From contig CAMDHZ010000018.1 of the NCBI GenBank assembly GCA_945898275.1, positions 1 to 58,380 on the forward strand: DNA of 58,380 nt, read 5' to 3'. Made by a program: the position numbers and the translations under genes. Below the pieces are notes generated by a model. It was not told the origin of the DNA. It was given only the letters and a program-made list of their open reading frames with translations, and searched no databases. Within the stretch, counting starts at the first letter, position 1. Every line of letters begins with the position of its first letter. Shown here piece after piece: positions 26,314-34,685 of the stretch. The DNA is from Chitinophaga pinensis. GTDB taxonomy: Bacteria > Bacteroidota > Bacteroidia > UKL13-3.

Positions 26314-27168
26314 CTATTTACCTGAGACAACTTTGTCTTTTATAGCCTTTAATTCTTTCAAATCTTTGGCATTGCATTTACATTTTTCTGCGCCATCAGA
26401 AGTGTAATAAAGCAACTCACTATTGGCAGCGCTTACAAAAAGTTTGTTACAAAACTTTTCATCTTTGGAGTAATAAAAATAAACCAATGAATTGTCTTGC
26501 CATATTATAGATTTCTGAATTTCCTCAATATCAACTTCTTCTACATCACCATTGAACAAAGTCATTGCATCTTCTTTTCCTTTTAAATCTAATTGTTTGT
26601 CTTCAATCAACAGCTTTTTGTCAACCAACTGACTTTTGTCAGAAGGGTAATTGTTCATCATTCGGCTTGCAGAAATCTCACCATCAGATGTTGCTTGAAT
26701 TGCATAATTAAAATAATTATTTAAAAGCTGAATTCCTCTTGTGGCTTCTGCATCCCAATCTGCAGTATCTATTCTATTTCCTGCATAAGCATATGCCAAC
26801 AAAATATCTGGTGTGATGCGGCGTGAAAATTTCTTTGTAATTACAAATGCATTCATGTCCTCTTCTGAACTAGCTACCTTAGCCTTAATTTTTGAACCTT
26901 TACTTTTACTAAAATAAAGGAAAGCAAAGTCTCCTTTTTTGAACCTATACAAGGCAGTATCTTCTGCAAAATCATAACCAGTATAGGTCCAATAACGCTC
27001 TACTGCGGCAATAACAGAAGCATTGTATGCGCTATCTTGTAATAAAACAATAATTAACCTTGTGTCCTTAAACTTTTCAATATCAGCACGTTTCTTAAAA
27101 CTTCCGAATTGTGCAAAGGCTCCTAAACTTAGGAGAATGAATACCGCAGTGTTAAATAGCTTTCTCAT
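26314..27168 (-). CDS. Exported protein of unknown function
   Basis: A 284-residue protein with a clear signal peptide (LFNTAVFILLSLGAFAQ) and no domain I recognise. The mature part is mixed alpha/beta and charged, with a C-terminal CNKLF...EKCKCNAKDL segment containing three cysteines. The general style matches conserved periplasmic proteins of Bacteroidota. Its stop is 9 nt from the convergent TerB-like gene with no clear terminator between. A TAATTTTG element lies upstream, and the sigma-factor terminator separates it from the next gene. Confidence 0.6.
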   Translation of the reverse strand: MRKLFNTAVFILLSLGAFAQFGSFKKRADIEKFKDTRLIIVLLQDSAYNASVIAAVERYWTYTGYDFAEDTALYRFKKGDFAFLYFSKSKGSKIKAKVASSEEDMNAFVITKKFSRRITPDILLAYAYAGNRIDTADWDAEATRGIQLLNNYFNYAIQATSDGEISASRMMNNYPSDKSQLVDKKLLIEDKQLDLKGKEDAMTLFNGDVEEVDIEEIQKSIIWQDNSLVYFYYSKDEKFCNKLFVSAANSELLYYTSDGAEKCKCNAKDLKELKAIKDKVVSGK

Positions 27169-27193
27169 AATATTGGTTCAACACACAATCATA

Positions 27194-27201
27194 CAAAATT
27201 A
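27194..27201 (-). promoter_or_regulatory. -7 promoter element of the exported unknown
   Basis: TAATTTTG fits TAnnTTTG, 25 nt before the ATG; no good -33 element is seen. Confidence 0.45.
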
Positions 27202-27211
27202 AGCGCAAAAA

Positions 27212-27237
27212 AAAGCAGTTTATTGCTAAACTGCTTT
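27212..27237 (-). terminator. Terminator of the ECF sigma-factor gene
   Basis: A perfect 11-bp stem (AAAGCAGTTTA / TAAACTGCTTT), loop of 4 nt, then an eight-T run on the minus strand, 20 nt after the stop. Confidence 0.9.
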
Positions 27238-27256
27238 CAAAAAAATTTGGTTATTC

Positions 27257-27799
27257 TTAGGCTGCTTCCATTTCTGAATTACTGTAACCATACATTTTCC
27301 CATACATAGAAAGACTATTCCTAAGTTGTCTTCTAGCTACAAATATCCTCGTCTTTACAGTACCAATTGGTATTCTAAGAATTTCCGCAATCTCATGATA
27401 CTTAAAGCCCTTTACATTCATTGTAAATGGTTTACTCAAACTCATAGGTAATTTACTTATTGCAGATTCTATATCGGTTCGAACAAACTTTTGCTCCCCG
27501 TCATTTTTTACAAGTGGTGCAACACTGTCTAAATAAAAATCATTATCAGTTTGATCGATAAAAGTATTACGCTTAACCATCCTGCGATAGTTATTAATAA
27601 ATGTGTTCTTCATAATTGTGTACAACCATCCCTTTAAGTTTGTACCACTTTCAAATTTATCTTGATATGTAAAAGCCTTTAACATTGTTTCTTGAACAAG
27701 GTCATTAGTGTCTTCTACATTTCTTGTTAATTGATAAGCATATTGTCTTAAAGGCTTTGCTTCTCTTTCAACCATTCTTTTGAATTCTATTGCAGTCAT
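27257..27799 (-). CDS. RNA polymerase sigma factor, ECF type
   Basis: A protein of 180 residues with sigma region 2 (about 15-85: NDLVQETMLKAFTYQDKF, LKGWLYTIMKNTFINNYRR) and region 4 (about 115-165: FTMNVKGFKYHEIAEILRIP then GTVKTRIFVARRQLR). It should direct RNA polymerase to a small set of promoters. I start at ATG (MTAIEFKRMVE): the open frame reaches 11 codons further only through TTG, and that extension would run into the promoter. No anti-sigma gene is adjacent, so it may be controlled by transcription or by a distant anti-sigma factor. Confidence 0.93.
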   Translation of the reverse strand: MTAIEFKRMVEREAKPLRQYAYQLTRNVEDTNDLVQETMLKAFTYQDKFESGTNLKGWLYTIMKNTFINNYRRMVKRNTFIDQTDNDFYLDSVAPLVKNDGEQKFVRTDIESAISKLPMSLSKPFTMNVKGFKYHEIAEILRIPIGTVKTRIFVARRQLRNSLSMYGKMYGYSNSEMEAA

Positions 27800-27829
27800 G
27801 TTGTTTAGGTTTTCTTTCGATTTGTTAAA

Positions 27830-27861
27830 CAAAGATATGATGATAATAATGAGAGATGCAA
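27830..27861 (-). promoter_or_regulatory. Promoter of the ECF sigma gene
   Basis: TTG, 21 nt, TATCTTTG on the minus strand, with the ATG 31 nt beyond the -7 element. This supports the internal ATG as the true start. Confidence 0.65.
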
Positions 27862-28118
27862 GCGATTTTGTTTAACCAATAAAACTTTTTGTTAAACAAA
27901 ATATAAAATGCTGATTTTCAATCAATAAATTTTCTAAATTTACCTAACAACTGTTAGAATGTCAAATTTTTTGATAATAAACAGACATTTACAATAGATA
28001 TTTAGTTGTTAAAAGGACATTTTTGAACCCTAAAAAAACATTTTGTACAACTCTTAACTTATAACATTAAACAAAGCCTGTAGGGAAAATTAAAACTACA
28101 TGCCGCGTTCAATCCTAT
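27862..28118. other. Intergenic region between divergent genes, nothing further seen
   Basis: An AT-rich spacer between the divergent sigma-factor and pterin genes. Apart from the two promoters at its edges I see no hairpin of note, no small open frame worth calling and no RNA gene. Confidence 0.5.
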
Positions 28119-28126
28119 TACCTTTG
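28119..28126 (+). promoter_or_regulatory. -7 promoter element of the pterin genes
   Basis: TACCTTTG fits TAnnTTTG exactly; the ATG starts 8 nt later, so the mRNA is probably leaderless or nearly so. No -33 TTTG is seen. Confidence 0.5.
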
Positions 28127-28133
28127 TATAATT

Positions 28134-28544
28134 ATGGAAATTGCAGTTTCAAGAAAAGCTCACTTTAACGCCGCACATAGATTACATGTTCCTCTTTGGA
28201 CGGATGAAGAAAATTTTGCCTTTTTTGGCAACTGTAATAACAAAAATTATCATGGACATAATTATGATTTGATTGTAACTGTTATTGGTGAAGTTGATCC
28301 AATTAGTGGTTATCTTATCGACATGAAACAACTAAGCACTTGGATAAAGCAAGAAGTAGAGGATGCCTTTGATCATAAAAATCTCAATCTCGATTGTGAT
28401 GAGTTCAAAAACCTCAACCCTACAGCAGAAAACATTGCAGTGGTAATATGGAATAAATTACGTTCTAAAATTCCAACACACCTTAAACTTAAAGTAATTC
28501 TTTATGAAACAGAAAGAAACTTCGTTGAATACAACGGAAATTAA
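28134..28544 (+). CDS. queD: 6-pyruvoyl-tetrahydropterin synthase / 6-carboxytetrahydropterin synthase
   Basis: A 136-residue T-fold enzyme that acts on dihydroneopterin triphosphate, the product of FolE. Zinc ligands are visible in KAHFNAAHRL and YHGHNYDL, the catalytic cysteine region is FFGNCNNKNYHGH, and the C-terminal glutamate that anchors pterin is in ETERNFVEY. In bacteria the usual role is QueD in queuosine (7-deazaguanine) synthesis, but a tetrahydropterin role cannot be excluded. The last 41 nt overlap the start of folE in another frame, so the two are translated together and act in sequence. Confidence 0.88.
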   Translation: MEIAVSRKAHFNAAHRLHVPLWTDEENFAFFGNCNNKNYHGHNYDLIVTVIGEVDPISGYLIDMKQLSTWIKQEVEDAFDHKNLNLDCDEFKNLNPTAENIAVVIWNKLRSKIPTHLKLKVILYETERNFVEYNGN

Positions 28545-29205
28545 AGACCAGCAAATAACCCATGTTGAAATGGGAGACAGCCACGCAGGTTTTTCAATGG
28601 AAACACCTCTTCGCGAAGATGCCTTTGCATTGGATGATGAGCTAAAAATTGAACTCATTGAAAAACATTTTAAAGAGATTATGCTCATACTTGGTCTAGA
28701 CTTAAACGATGATAGTTTAAGTGGAACGCCGCACCGAGTTGCTAAAATGTATGTAACAGAAATGTTTAAAGGGCTTGATCCAAAAAACCTACCTATTGCC
28801 AAACTATTCGACAATAGATACCAATATAAAAACATGTTGGTAGAAAAAAACATCTCCTTTCATAGTGTTTGCGAGCACCATTTCGTGCCAATTATTGGTA
28901 AAGCCCATGTGTCTTACATTCCAAATGGTAAGGTTGTGGGATTATCTAAGCTAAACCGCATTGTTAGGTACTTTGCACAACGTCCGCAGGTGCAAGAACG
29001 CATGACAGTGCAGATTGCAAACATGCTAAAAGAGGCTTTAGGAACAGATGATGTTGCTGTTATTATTGAAGCAGATCATATGTGCGTTGCCATGCGTGGT
29101 GTGCAAGATGTTACAAGCAGCACCGTTACTTCTGATTACTCTGGAAAGTTCTTAGATATGAAAACCAGAGAAGAATTTATTAAAATGATTGCTTTGCAGA
29201 AATAA
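28504..29205 (+). CDS. folE: GTP cyclohydrolase I
   Basis: A 233-residue enzyme that converts GTP to 7,8-dihydroneopterin triphosphate, the entry to folate, queuosine and biopterin pathways. The conserved core is complete: GTPHRVAKMYVTEMF, the zinc Cys/His motif SVCEHHFVPIIGKAHVSY, and ADHMCVAMRGVQDVTSS with its second zinc cysteine. The N-terminal 45 residues are a poorly conserved extension. The start overlaps queD by 41 nt. The end overlaps the convergent hutI gene by 26 nt, leaving no room for a terminator. Confidence 0.96.
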   Translation: MKQKETSLNTTEIKDQQITHVEMGDSHAGFSMETPLREDAFALDDELKIELIEKHFKEIMLILGLDLNDDSLSGTPHRVAKMYVTEMFKGLDPKNLPIAKLFDNRYQYKNMLVEKNISFHSVCEHHFVPIIGKAHVSYIPNGKVVGLSKLNRIVRYFAQRPQVQERMTVQIANMLKEALGTDDVAVIIEADHMCVAMRGVQDVTSSTVTSDYSGKFLDMKTREEFIKMIALQK

Positions 29206-30439
29206 GCTTTCCTGCTACAATTACATTTTCAATTAGGTTTTCACCAAAACTATAAGGCAAATAAGCCAACCCATTAACCTTTTTGGTTATCATGAGGTTG
29301 GCTTTTTTGTTTCTACTAATAGAGCCATGTGTTTCACTTAATTCAAGTGCATAAGCAGCATTGATGGTCATTGCATTCATGGCCTCCTCTGGTGTTAATT
29401 TCATTTGTGCACAAGCCAAACTTAATACAAAGCCCATTCTGCCATTTGGTGTGCTACCTGGATTATAATCACTTGCCAAACAAACTGGCAAACCTGCGTC
29501 TATCATTTTTCTAAGTGGCGCATAAGGAATTCCAAGAAAGAAAGAGCAACCTGGTAAAGCTACTGGCATGGTTTCACTTTGCAACAAACAAGCAATTTCA
29601 TCTTCTCCTGTATACTCCAAATGGTCTACACTCAAAGCATTATGTTTGACCGCGACTTGCACGCCACCTGTATACCCAAGCTCGTTGCCATGAATTTTTG
29701 CTTTTAGTCCGTATTTTGCTGCGGCTACTAATAACTCCGAGGTTTCTTCAGGTGTAAAAAATCCTTTATCACAAAAAACGTCCATGTAGTCTGCAAGATT
29801 TTCTGCATGAATAAGTGGTAGCATTTCGTCGATTATCAAATTAATATAGGCATTACGGTTTTGTTTGAACGCTATGGGAATGGCATGAGCCCCTAAAAAT
29901 GTTGCCTTAACTGGGATATCGCTCGCTTCCTTAATTCTTTTTATAACTCTTAGCATTTTTAATTCATCTGCTACGCTAAGTCCATAACCACTTTTAATTT
30001 CTATGGCGCCTGTACCCCAAGCAATAAGCTGTTGCAACCTGCTGAAAGCGGCTTCAAAGAGTTCGTCTTCTGACATCTTGCTTAATTTTGCAGCAGAATT
30101 TAAAATACCCCCTCCAGCTTCAGCAATTTCTTCGTAGGATTTCCCCTTGATGCGCATTACAAATTCTTCTTCTCTACTCGCCGCAAATACAATGTGAGTA
30201 TGAGAATCTATAAACGAGGGAAGTACTAATTTTCCGCTACAATCAATGGTTTCAATACCTTCTGGCAAGGCTGGTATTGCTGCCATTTTTCCATAGTCTA
30301 TTATTTGGTCGTTTTGAACCAAAAGCCAAGCGTCACTAAGGGTTTGCCAATCTTGCATTTCTTTTCCTTTCTTAAGCAACACTTTACTTTCATCTAATCC
30401 CTCTAGTGACTTTATGTTTATCAATAATAAATCTGCCAT
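29180..30439 (-). CDS. hutI: Imidazolonepropionase (histidine breakdown)
   Basis: A protein of 419 residues from ATG (MADLLLINIKSLEG); upstream codons in frame lack support. It hydrolyses imidazolone-5-propionate to formiminoglutamate. It has the amidohydrolase metal site: HTH in FIDSHTHIVFAASR, the histidines of GAHAIP, KIHGNELG and SVDHLEY, and the aspartate of LASDYNPGS. The motif IEIKSGYGL is characteristic of HutI. No other hut gene lies in the window, so the pathway is split. A PIG-L gene starts divergently about 60 nt away. Confidence 0.95.
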   Translation of the reverse strand: MADLLLINIKSLEGLDESKVLLKKGKEMQDWQTLSDAWLLVQNDQIIDYGKMAAIPALPEGIETIDCSGKLVLPSFIDSHTHIVFAASREEEFVMRIKGKSYEEIAEAGGGILNSAAKLSKMSEDELFEAAFSRLQQLIAWGTGAIEIKSGYGLSVADELKMLRVIKRIKEASDIPVKATFLGAHAIPIAFKQNRNAYINLIIDEMLPLIHAENLADYMDVFCDKGFFTPEETSELLVAAAKYGLKAKIHGNELGYTGGVQVAVKHNALSVDHLEYTGEDEIACLLQSETMPVALPGCSFFLGIPYAPLRKMIDAGLPVCLASDYNPGSTPNGRMGFVLSLACAQMKLTPEEAMNAMTINAAYALELSETHGSISRNKKANLMITKKVNGLAYLPYSFGENLIENVIVAGKLISAKQSF

Positions 30440-30479
30440 GTTGCGAAAATAGGTAATGAACTTTAGTAACACATCGCCA

Positions 30480-30487
30480 TATTTTTG
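30480..30487 (+). promoter_or_regulatory. -7 promoter element of the PIG-L gene
   Basis: TATTTTTG fits TAnnTTTG, 12 nt before the ATG. Confidence 0.4.
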
Positions 30488-30499
30488 TTTATTTGCTTT

Positions 30500-33010
30500 A
30501 TGAAATATTCAAAGCCATTTCTAACAGTCGCCTTTTCCTTTCTTTTATGTATCCATTCCTTTGGGCAAGCGCCAAGAAATCTAAATTCATCAGAAATTGA
30601 ATTAGAGATAAAAAAGTTAAAAACAAGTGGCTCCGTTTTATACATTGCTGCACATCCAGATGATGAAAACACAAGGCTGATTTCTTGGTTGGCAAATGAT
30701 AAATGTGTGAGAACGGGCTACCTAAGTTTAACAAGAGGCGATGGTGGCCAAAATCTAATTGGTTCAGAACAAGGCACAGAACTGGGTGTAATTCGTTCTC
30801 AAGAATTATTAGCAGCTAGAAGAACAGATGGTGGTGAACAGTTTTTTACAAGGGCATTTGATTTTGGCTACAGTAAAACACCACAAGAAACTTTCGAAAA
30901 ATGGAATAGAGAAGCAATCCTAGCAGATGTGGTTTATGTGATTAGGCATTTTAAACCAGATGTTATTATTACCAGGTTTTCTACAGATGGAAGTGGCGGA
31001 CATGGCCATCATACAGCTTCTGCAATGCTGGCAGAAGAGGCTTTTGAAGCGGCGGCAAATCCAAAAAAGTTCCCAGAACAGTTGAGTACAGTAAGTGTGT
31101 GGCAAGCCAAAAGATTGCTGTATAATTCTGCTGCAAGGTTTTGGAACCCCAATGCAGACATGAGTGGTCATTTAAAAGTGGATGTTGGCACTTATAATGT
31201 TTTACTTGGAAAAAGCTATGGCGAAATTGCTGCAGAAAGCCGCAGCATGCACCGCTCACAAGGTTTTGGTTCAGCCAAACAAAGAGGTGAACTATTTGAA
31301 TATTTTAAACCCATTAAAGGCGATACCACAAATTTAAAGGATATATTTCAAGGAATAGACTTAAGCATTCGTAGGTTCAAAACAGGTAAAAAACTAGAAG
31401 ACTTACTGGTTGAATTGCTAGAAGTTTGGAAGCAAAACGATTTGGATGCTTGCAACAGGTTATTGAAAAAAGCCATTGTTTTATGCCAATCGAATGACAA
31501 TGATATTCCGACTTACCATAGAGAAAAACTTTACAGATTGCTTTTACATATGTATGGCATTCATTTGGAAGCCACCGCTGAAAACGCGGGTATTACTGCT
31601 GCTGGAGATTCGTTAAAGATAAAAGTAACAGCACTCAATCGCTCGAATGCAGCCATACAGCTTGAATCTATAGGCGTGTTTTTAAATGGAGGAAAATTAC
31701 CCGAATGTAAACCGGGTGCTTACAATGAAAATAATAAACAGGTATTGTCTACCAATAAACCCTATCAAAAGGTAATCAGTTTTGTTACTTGCAAAGATGC
31801 TTCTTCTAGCACGCTTTATTGGCTAGAACAACCTATTAAAAACAATAAATTTAACCATCTTCCTATTTTAGAGCCATGGGGATTGAGCACAAATTATTCT
31901 GTAATTTTTGACATTAATATTGGCGGGGAGAGCTACCAGTTTTCTGAGGTACTAAAATACAAATGGGTTGATCCGGATAAAGGCGAGCAATATCGGGCAC
32001 ATTTAATTGTTCCACCCGTTACCGTAAAACTTCCCGCATCGATAGTGATCATGAATGGTCAAGGTTCGAAAAAAATGAAAGTATTGTTACAAGCCCAAAA
32101 AAATCAAGTGAAAGGGGTATTGACATGTGGCGAAAAAAGCTACCCTTTTGAAATAGCCAAGAAAGGAGAAATTCAAGAGATGACGATACTGCTAAGTGCC
32201 AAGGATGCAGATATGCAAACTGGCAAAGTAAACTTGAAGTTAAGGGTAAATGACTATCCACAAGTATTTAGTGTTGGGTACGATGAAATTAAATATGATC
32301 ATATTCCAGTTCAAGGTTTGTTTCCAGATGCCTCAATCAAATTGGTTCAAACCGAAATAAAAAAGAAACTTAAAAAAATTGGCTATTTGCCGGGTGCAGG
32401 AGACGAAGTTGCAGCATGTTTGGAGCAGTTGGGATATGAAGTGGTGATGATTACAGACGAGCGATTGAAAAAAGGAAAGTTGTCTGAATTTCCTGCTATC
32501 ATTACAGGTGTGAGGGCATTTAACACCAATGAAAATCTTACGATATATAAATCTAAATTAATGGATTATGTGCGTAATGGAGGCAACTTAATTGTGCAAT
32601 ACAATACCAATAGTTTTGCAGGACCATTTAAAGGAGAAATTGGACCCTATCCATTTAAGATTTCGCGCAATAGGGTAACCAATGAGCAAGCAATGGTTAA
32701 TTTGCTAGAGCCGCAACATCCAGTGTTTAATGTACCGAACAAGATTAAAGAAGCCGACTTTGAAGGTTGGGTGCAGGAGCGTAGTATTTATGAAGCCACG
32801 GAAATCGACAGCAATTATAAGCAGTTATTAATTATGGGCGATGTAGGCGAAAAACCTAGCACTGGCAGCTTAATCACAACTAAATTTGGCAAAGGTTATT
32901 ATACTTATACAGGCTTGGTATTTTTTAGACAATTGCCCGCAGGAAATGCAGGCGCGTACAAGCTGTTTGTAAATTTGATTGAGCAGGGGAAGCATTTAGT
33001 GAAGAAGTAA
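30500..33010 (+). CDS. Secreted PIG-L family deacetylase
   Basis: A protein of 836 residues with a signal peptide (LTVAFSFLLCIHSFGQA). The N-terminal catalytic domain (about 45-290) has the PIG-L/LmbE metal motif AAHPDDE and the second motif GHGHHTASA, with LTRGDGGQNLIG and GVIRSQELLAARR. It should remove an N-acetyl group from an amino sugar, outside the cytoplasm. About residues 340-590 look like Ig-type beta domains. The last part (about 610-836) resembles a ThuA/glutamine-amidotransferase-like Rossmann domain (KKIGYLPGAGDEVAACLEQL, MDYVRNGGNLIVQYN). I start at ATG rather than the upstream TTG. The substrate is unknown. Confidence 0.85.
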   Translation: MKYSKPFLTVAFSFLLCIHSFGQAPRNLNSSEIELEIKKLKTSGSVLYIAAHPDDENTRLISWLANDKCVRTGYLSLTRGDGGQNLIGSEQGTELGVIRSQELLAARRTDGGEQFFTRAFDFGYSKTPQETFEKWNREAILADVVYVIRHFKPDVIITRFSTDGSGGHGHHTASAMLAEEAFEAAANPKKFPEQLSTVSVWQAKRLLYNSAARFWNPNADMSGHLKVDVGTYNVLLGKSYGEIAAESRSMHRSQGFGSAKQRGELFEYFKPIKGDTTNLKDIFQGIDLSIRRFKTGKKLEDLLVELLEVWKQNDLDACNRLLKKAIVLCQSNDNDIPTYHREKLYRLLLHMYGIHLEATAENAGITAAGDSLKIKVTALNRSNAAIQLESIGVFLNGGKLPECKPGAYNENNKQVLSTNKPYQKVISFVTCKDASSSTLYWLEQPIKNNKFNHLPILEPWGLSTNYSVIFDINIGGESYQFSEVLKYKWVDPDKGEQYRAHLIVPPVTVKLPASIVIMNGQGSKKMKVLLQAQKNQVKGVLTCGEKSYPFEIAKKGEIQEMTILLSAKDADMQTGKVNLKLRVNDYPQVFSVGYDEIKYDHIPVQGLFPDASIKLVQTEIKKKLKKIGYLPGAGDEVAACLEQLGYEVVMITDERLKKGKLSEFPAIITGVRAFNTNENLTIYKSKLMDYVRNGGNLIVQYNTNSFAGPFKGEIGPYPFKISRNRVTNEQAMVNLLEPQHPVFNVPNKIKEADFEGWVQERSIYEATEIDSNYKQLLIMGDVGEKPSTGSLITTKFGKGYYTYTGLVFFRQLPAGNAGAYKLFVNLIEQGKHLVKK
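32344..32353 (+). repeat. GGTTCAAACC dispersed repeat, copy 7
   Basis: Lies in the PIG-L gene, read as Val-Gln-Thr-Glu; exact 15-base extended form. Confidence 0.85.
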
Positions 33011-33090
33011 AATTGGCTCACAGATAGCACAGATGAACACAGATTTTTTAGCACATGAAAAATACAACTTTACTCAATTCAATCTTCATT

Positions 33091-34293
33091 TTATTCAATG
33101 ATTAACTTTTGTATGCTTGCAAATTGGCCAGCACCGAGCTTTACAATATAAACACCTGATTGGGTAATATTTGTATTACAAACAAAGTTATCAGTGGTGT
33201 TATTTTGGGAAACTTGATTTTCCCAAACCAATTCTCCTTGCGAATTATAAATGGATACAATTAAGTTGGGTTCATTGAATCCATTTAGGTCAAGGTAAAA
33301 TATACCTTTGGAAGGGTTTGGGTATAATTTTATTGATTGATGTTGCAGGCTATTTTTGTTTATCCCAACTCCTAGTAAACTTGGGTCAAATTCCCACCAA
33401 TCAGAAAACTTTTTATTACCATCATAACCAGTTCCAAAAAATGCTTTATTATCAGCAGTAAATCCAAAACCATAAATCCTACTAGTAAATTCTTTTGAAA
33501 GTGGAAATTCTTCCCAAGTATCCGATTGTACATTGTACCTATAGACATCTTGCCCACCCAGAACATAAGGCTTGTTATTAATTACTAAAGCTATTGCTCC
33601 AAAAACAGGTGCAGGGAGATTTGCCTTTTGAGTCCAAGTATCATTTAATGAATTATACTCCCAAAAATCATTCAAGTAGGGTGCCGATTTTAATCCTCCT
33701 CCAATATATCCTTTATTGTTCAAAGTAAAGGCGAAGGCTCCGAACCTTTCAGTGCCTGGAAAGTCGGCTTTATTATTCCATTGGTTGCTTTGAGGATTGT
33801 ATTCCCAAAAACTTGAAAGAGGATTACCCATAGGATCTCCTAGGCCAACGTAAAGTTTATCATTAATTACAAAGGAAGAGGCTAAGGCCCTTCTATCGCC
33901 TGAGAAATCAGCCAATCTATGCCAAACGTTACTGTCTAAATCATATTCATAAAAATCATGTTCACCTTTAACGCCATTTTTTATTCCTAAACCGTAATAA
34001 ACTTTTTGGTTGATTTTCTCGCAAATCGGTGAGTGTCTGCTAGGGAATGGAATGGTATCCATAAATTGCCATTCATTTGATGTGAGGTTATATCGCCAAA
34101 TTTCATTATTAAGTAAATCATTTTGTCCACCTATCAAATAGCCAAAGGTTCCATCAAAAAATCCATTTGCAGAGGTAATTTGGCCAAACCCGAAATTGTC
34201 TCCCTTGTAAGTTAAGCCATTTTGGGCGAATGAAATTTGAGAGAAAAAGAAGTTTAATAAGCAGAAATTTAAAAAAAATTTATTGAGGTTCAT
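33091..34293 (-). CDS. Kelch-repeat protein with T9SS sorting domain
   Basis: A 400-residue exported protein: signal peptide (LLNFFFSQISFAQ), then about six kelch blades of about 48 residues with the Gly-Gly / Tyr / Trp pattern (GYLIGGQNDLLNNEIWRYN, GYIGGGLKSAPYLNDFWEYN, PYVLGGQDVYRYN), which should form a beta-propeller. The last 80 residues are a T9SS type A sorting domain (KLYPNPSKGIFYLDL to SGVYIVKLG and IQKLIIE). It is probably secreted or surface-bound. The ligand is unknown. A TATATTTG promoter element precedes it. It converges on the PIG-L gene without a visible terminator. Confidence 0.88.
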   Translation of the reverse strand: MNLNKFFLNFCLLNFFFSQISFAQNGLTYKGDNFGFGQITSANGFFDGTFGYLIGGQNDLLNNEIWRYNLTSNEWQFMDTIPFPSRHSPICEKINQKVYYGLGIKNGVKGEHDFYEYDLDSNVWHRLADFSGDRRALASSFVINDKLYVGLGDPMGNPLSSFWEYNPQSNQWNNKADFPGTERFGAFAFTLNNKGYIGGGLKSAPYLNDFWEYNSLNDTWTQKANLPAPVFGAIALVINNKPYVLGGQDVYRYNVQSDTWEEFPLSKEFTSRIYGFGFTADNKAFFGTGYDGNKKFSDWWEFDPSLLGVGINKNSLQHQSIKLYPNPSKGIFYLDLNGFNEPNLIVSIYNSQGELVWENQVSQNNTTDNFVCNTNITQSGVYIVKLGAGQFASIQKLIIE

Positions 34294-34321
34294 AGGTTTA
34301 AAAATTTAATTTTCTGATAAT

Positions 34322-34329
34322 CAAATATA
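34322..34329 (-). promoter_or_regulatory. -7 promoter element of the kelch gene
   Basis: TATATTTG fits TAnnTTTG, 28 nt before the ATG; no clear -33 element. Confidence 0.45.
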
Positions 34330-34432
34330 AAATATAACTACTAAATTTTTAATTTTTTTAACAAACATACATACCTATTTAAGTATGTTTAGGAAAAGTC
34401 AAAACTAGATTCTTACTAATCCAGAAGCTAGT

Positions 34433-34669
34433 CTACTCCACCGCAGTTACTCTCGTAATTTGTGGCAAAGCGTTTCTGATGCCGTTTTCTATACCTGCTT
34501 TCATGGTCATTGAACTCATAGAACAACTACTGCAATTGCCAACCAAACGCAGTTGCACTTCTAATTCATCGGTAATGTCTACCAATTGAACATCTCCCCC
34601 ATCTGCTTGCAAAAATGGTCTCATCCCATTTAAGGCTATTTCAACTTTTTCTGCCAATTCTTGGTTCAT
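34433..34669 (-). CDS. NifU C-terminal-domain Fe-S scaffold protein
   Basis: A 78-residue protein equal to the NifU C-terminal (Nfu) domain, which carries and hands over iron-sulfur clusters. The cluster-binding pair is CSSC in VGNCSSCSMSSMTMKAGIE, and the start MRPFLQADGGDVQLVDI is typical of the family. It lies 16 nt behind the Mrp gene and should be in the same transcript, so the two probably work together in Fe-S protein maturation. Confidence 0.93.
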   Translation of the reverse strand: MNQELAEKVEIALNGMRPFLQADGGDVQLVDITDELEVQLRLVGNCSSCSMSSMTMKAGIENGIRNALPQITRVTAVE

Positions 34670-34685
34670 ACTTCAAAAATAAAAA

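Noticed and set aside
28458-28853. 131-codon minus-strand frame opposite queD/folE
   Set aside because: Antisense to two clearly conserved enzymes, with no domain of its own.
34363-34390. Hairpin AAACATAC/GTATGTTT between the kelch and nfu genes
   Set aside because: The stem is AT-rich and not followed by a T run on either strand, so it is not a convincing terminator.
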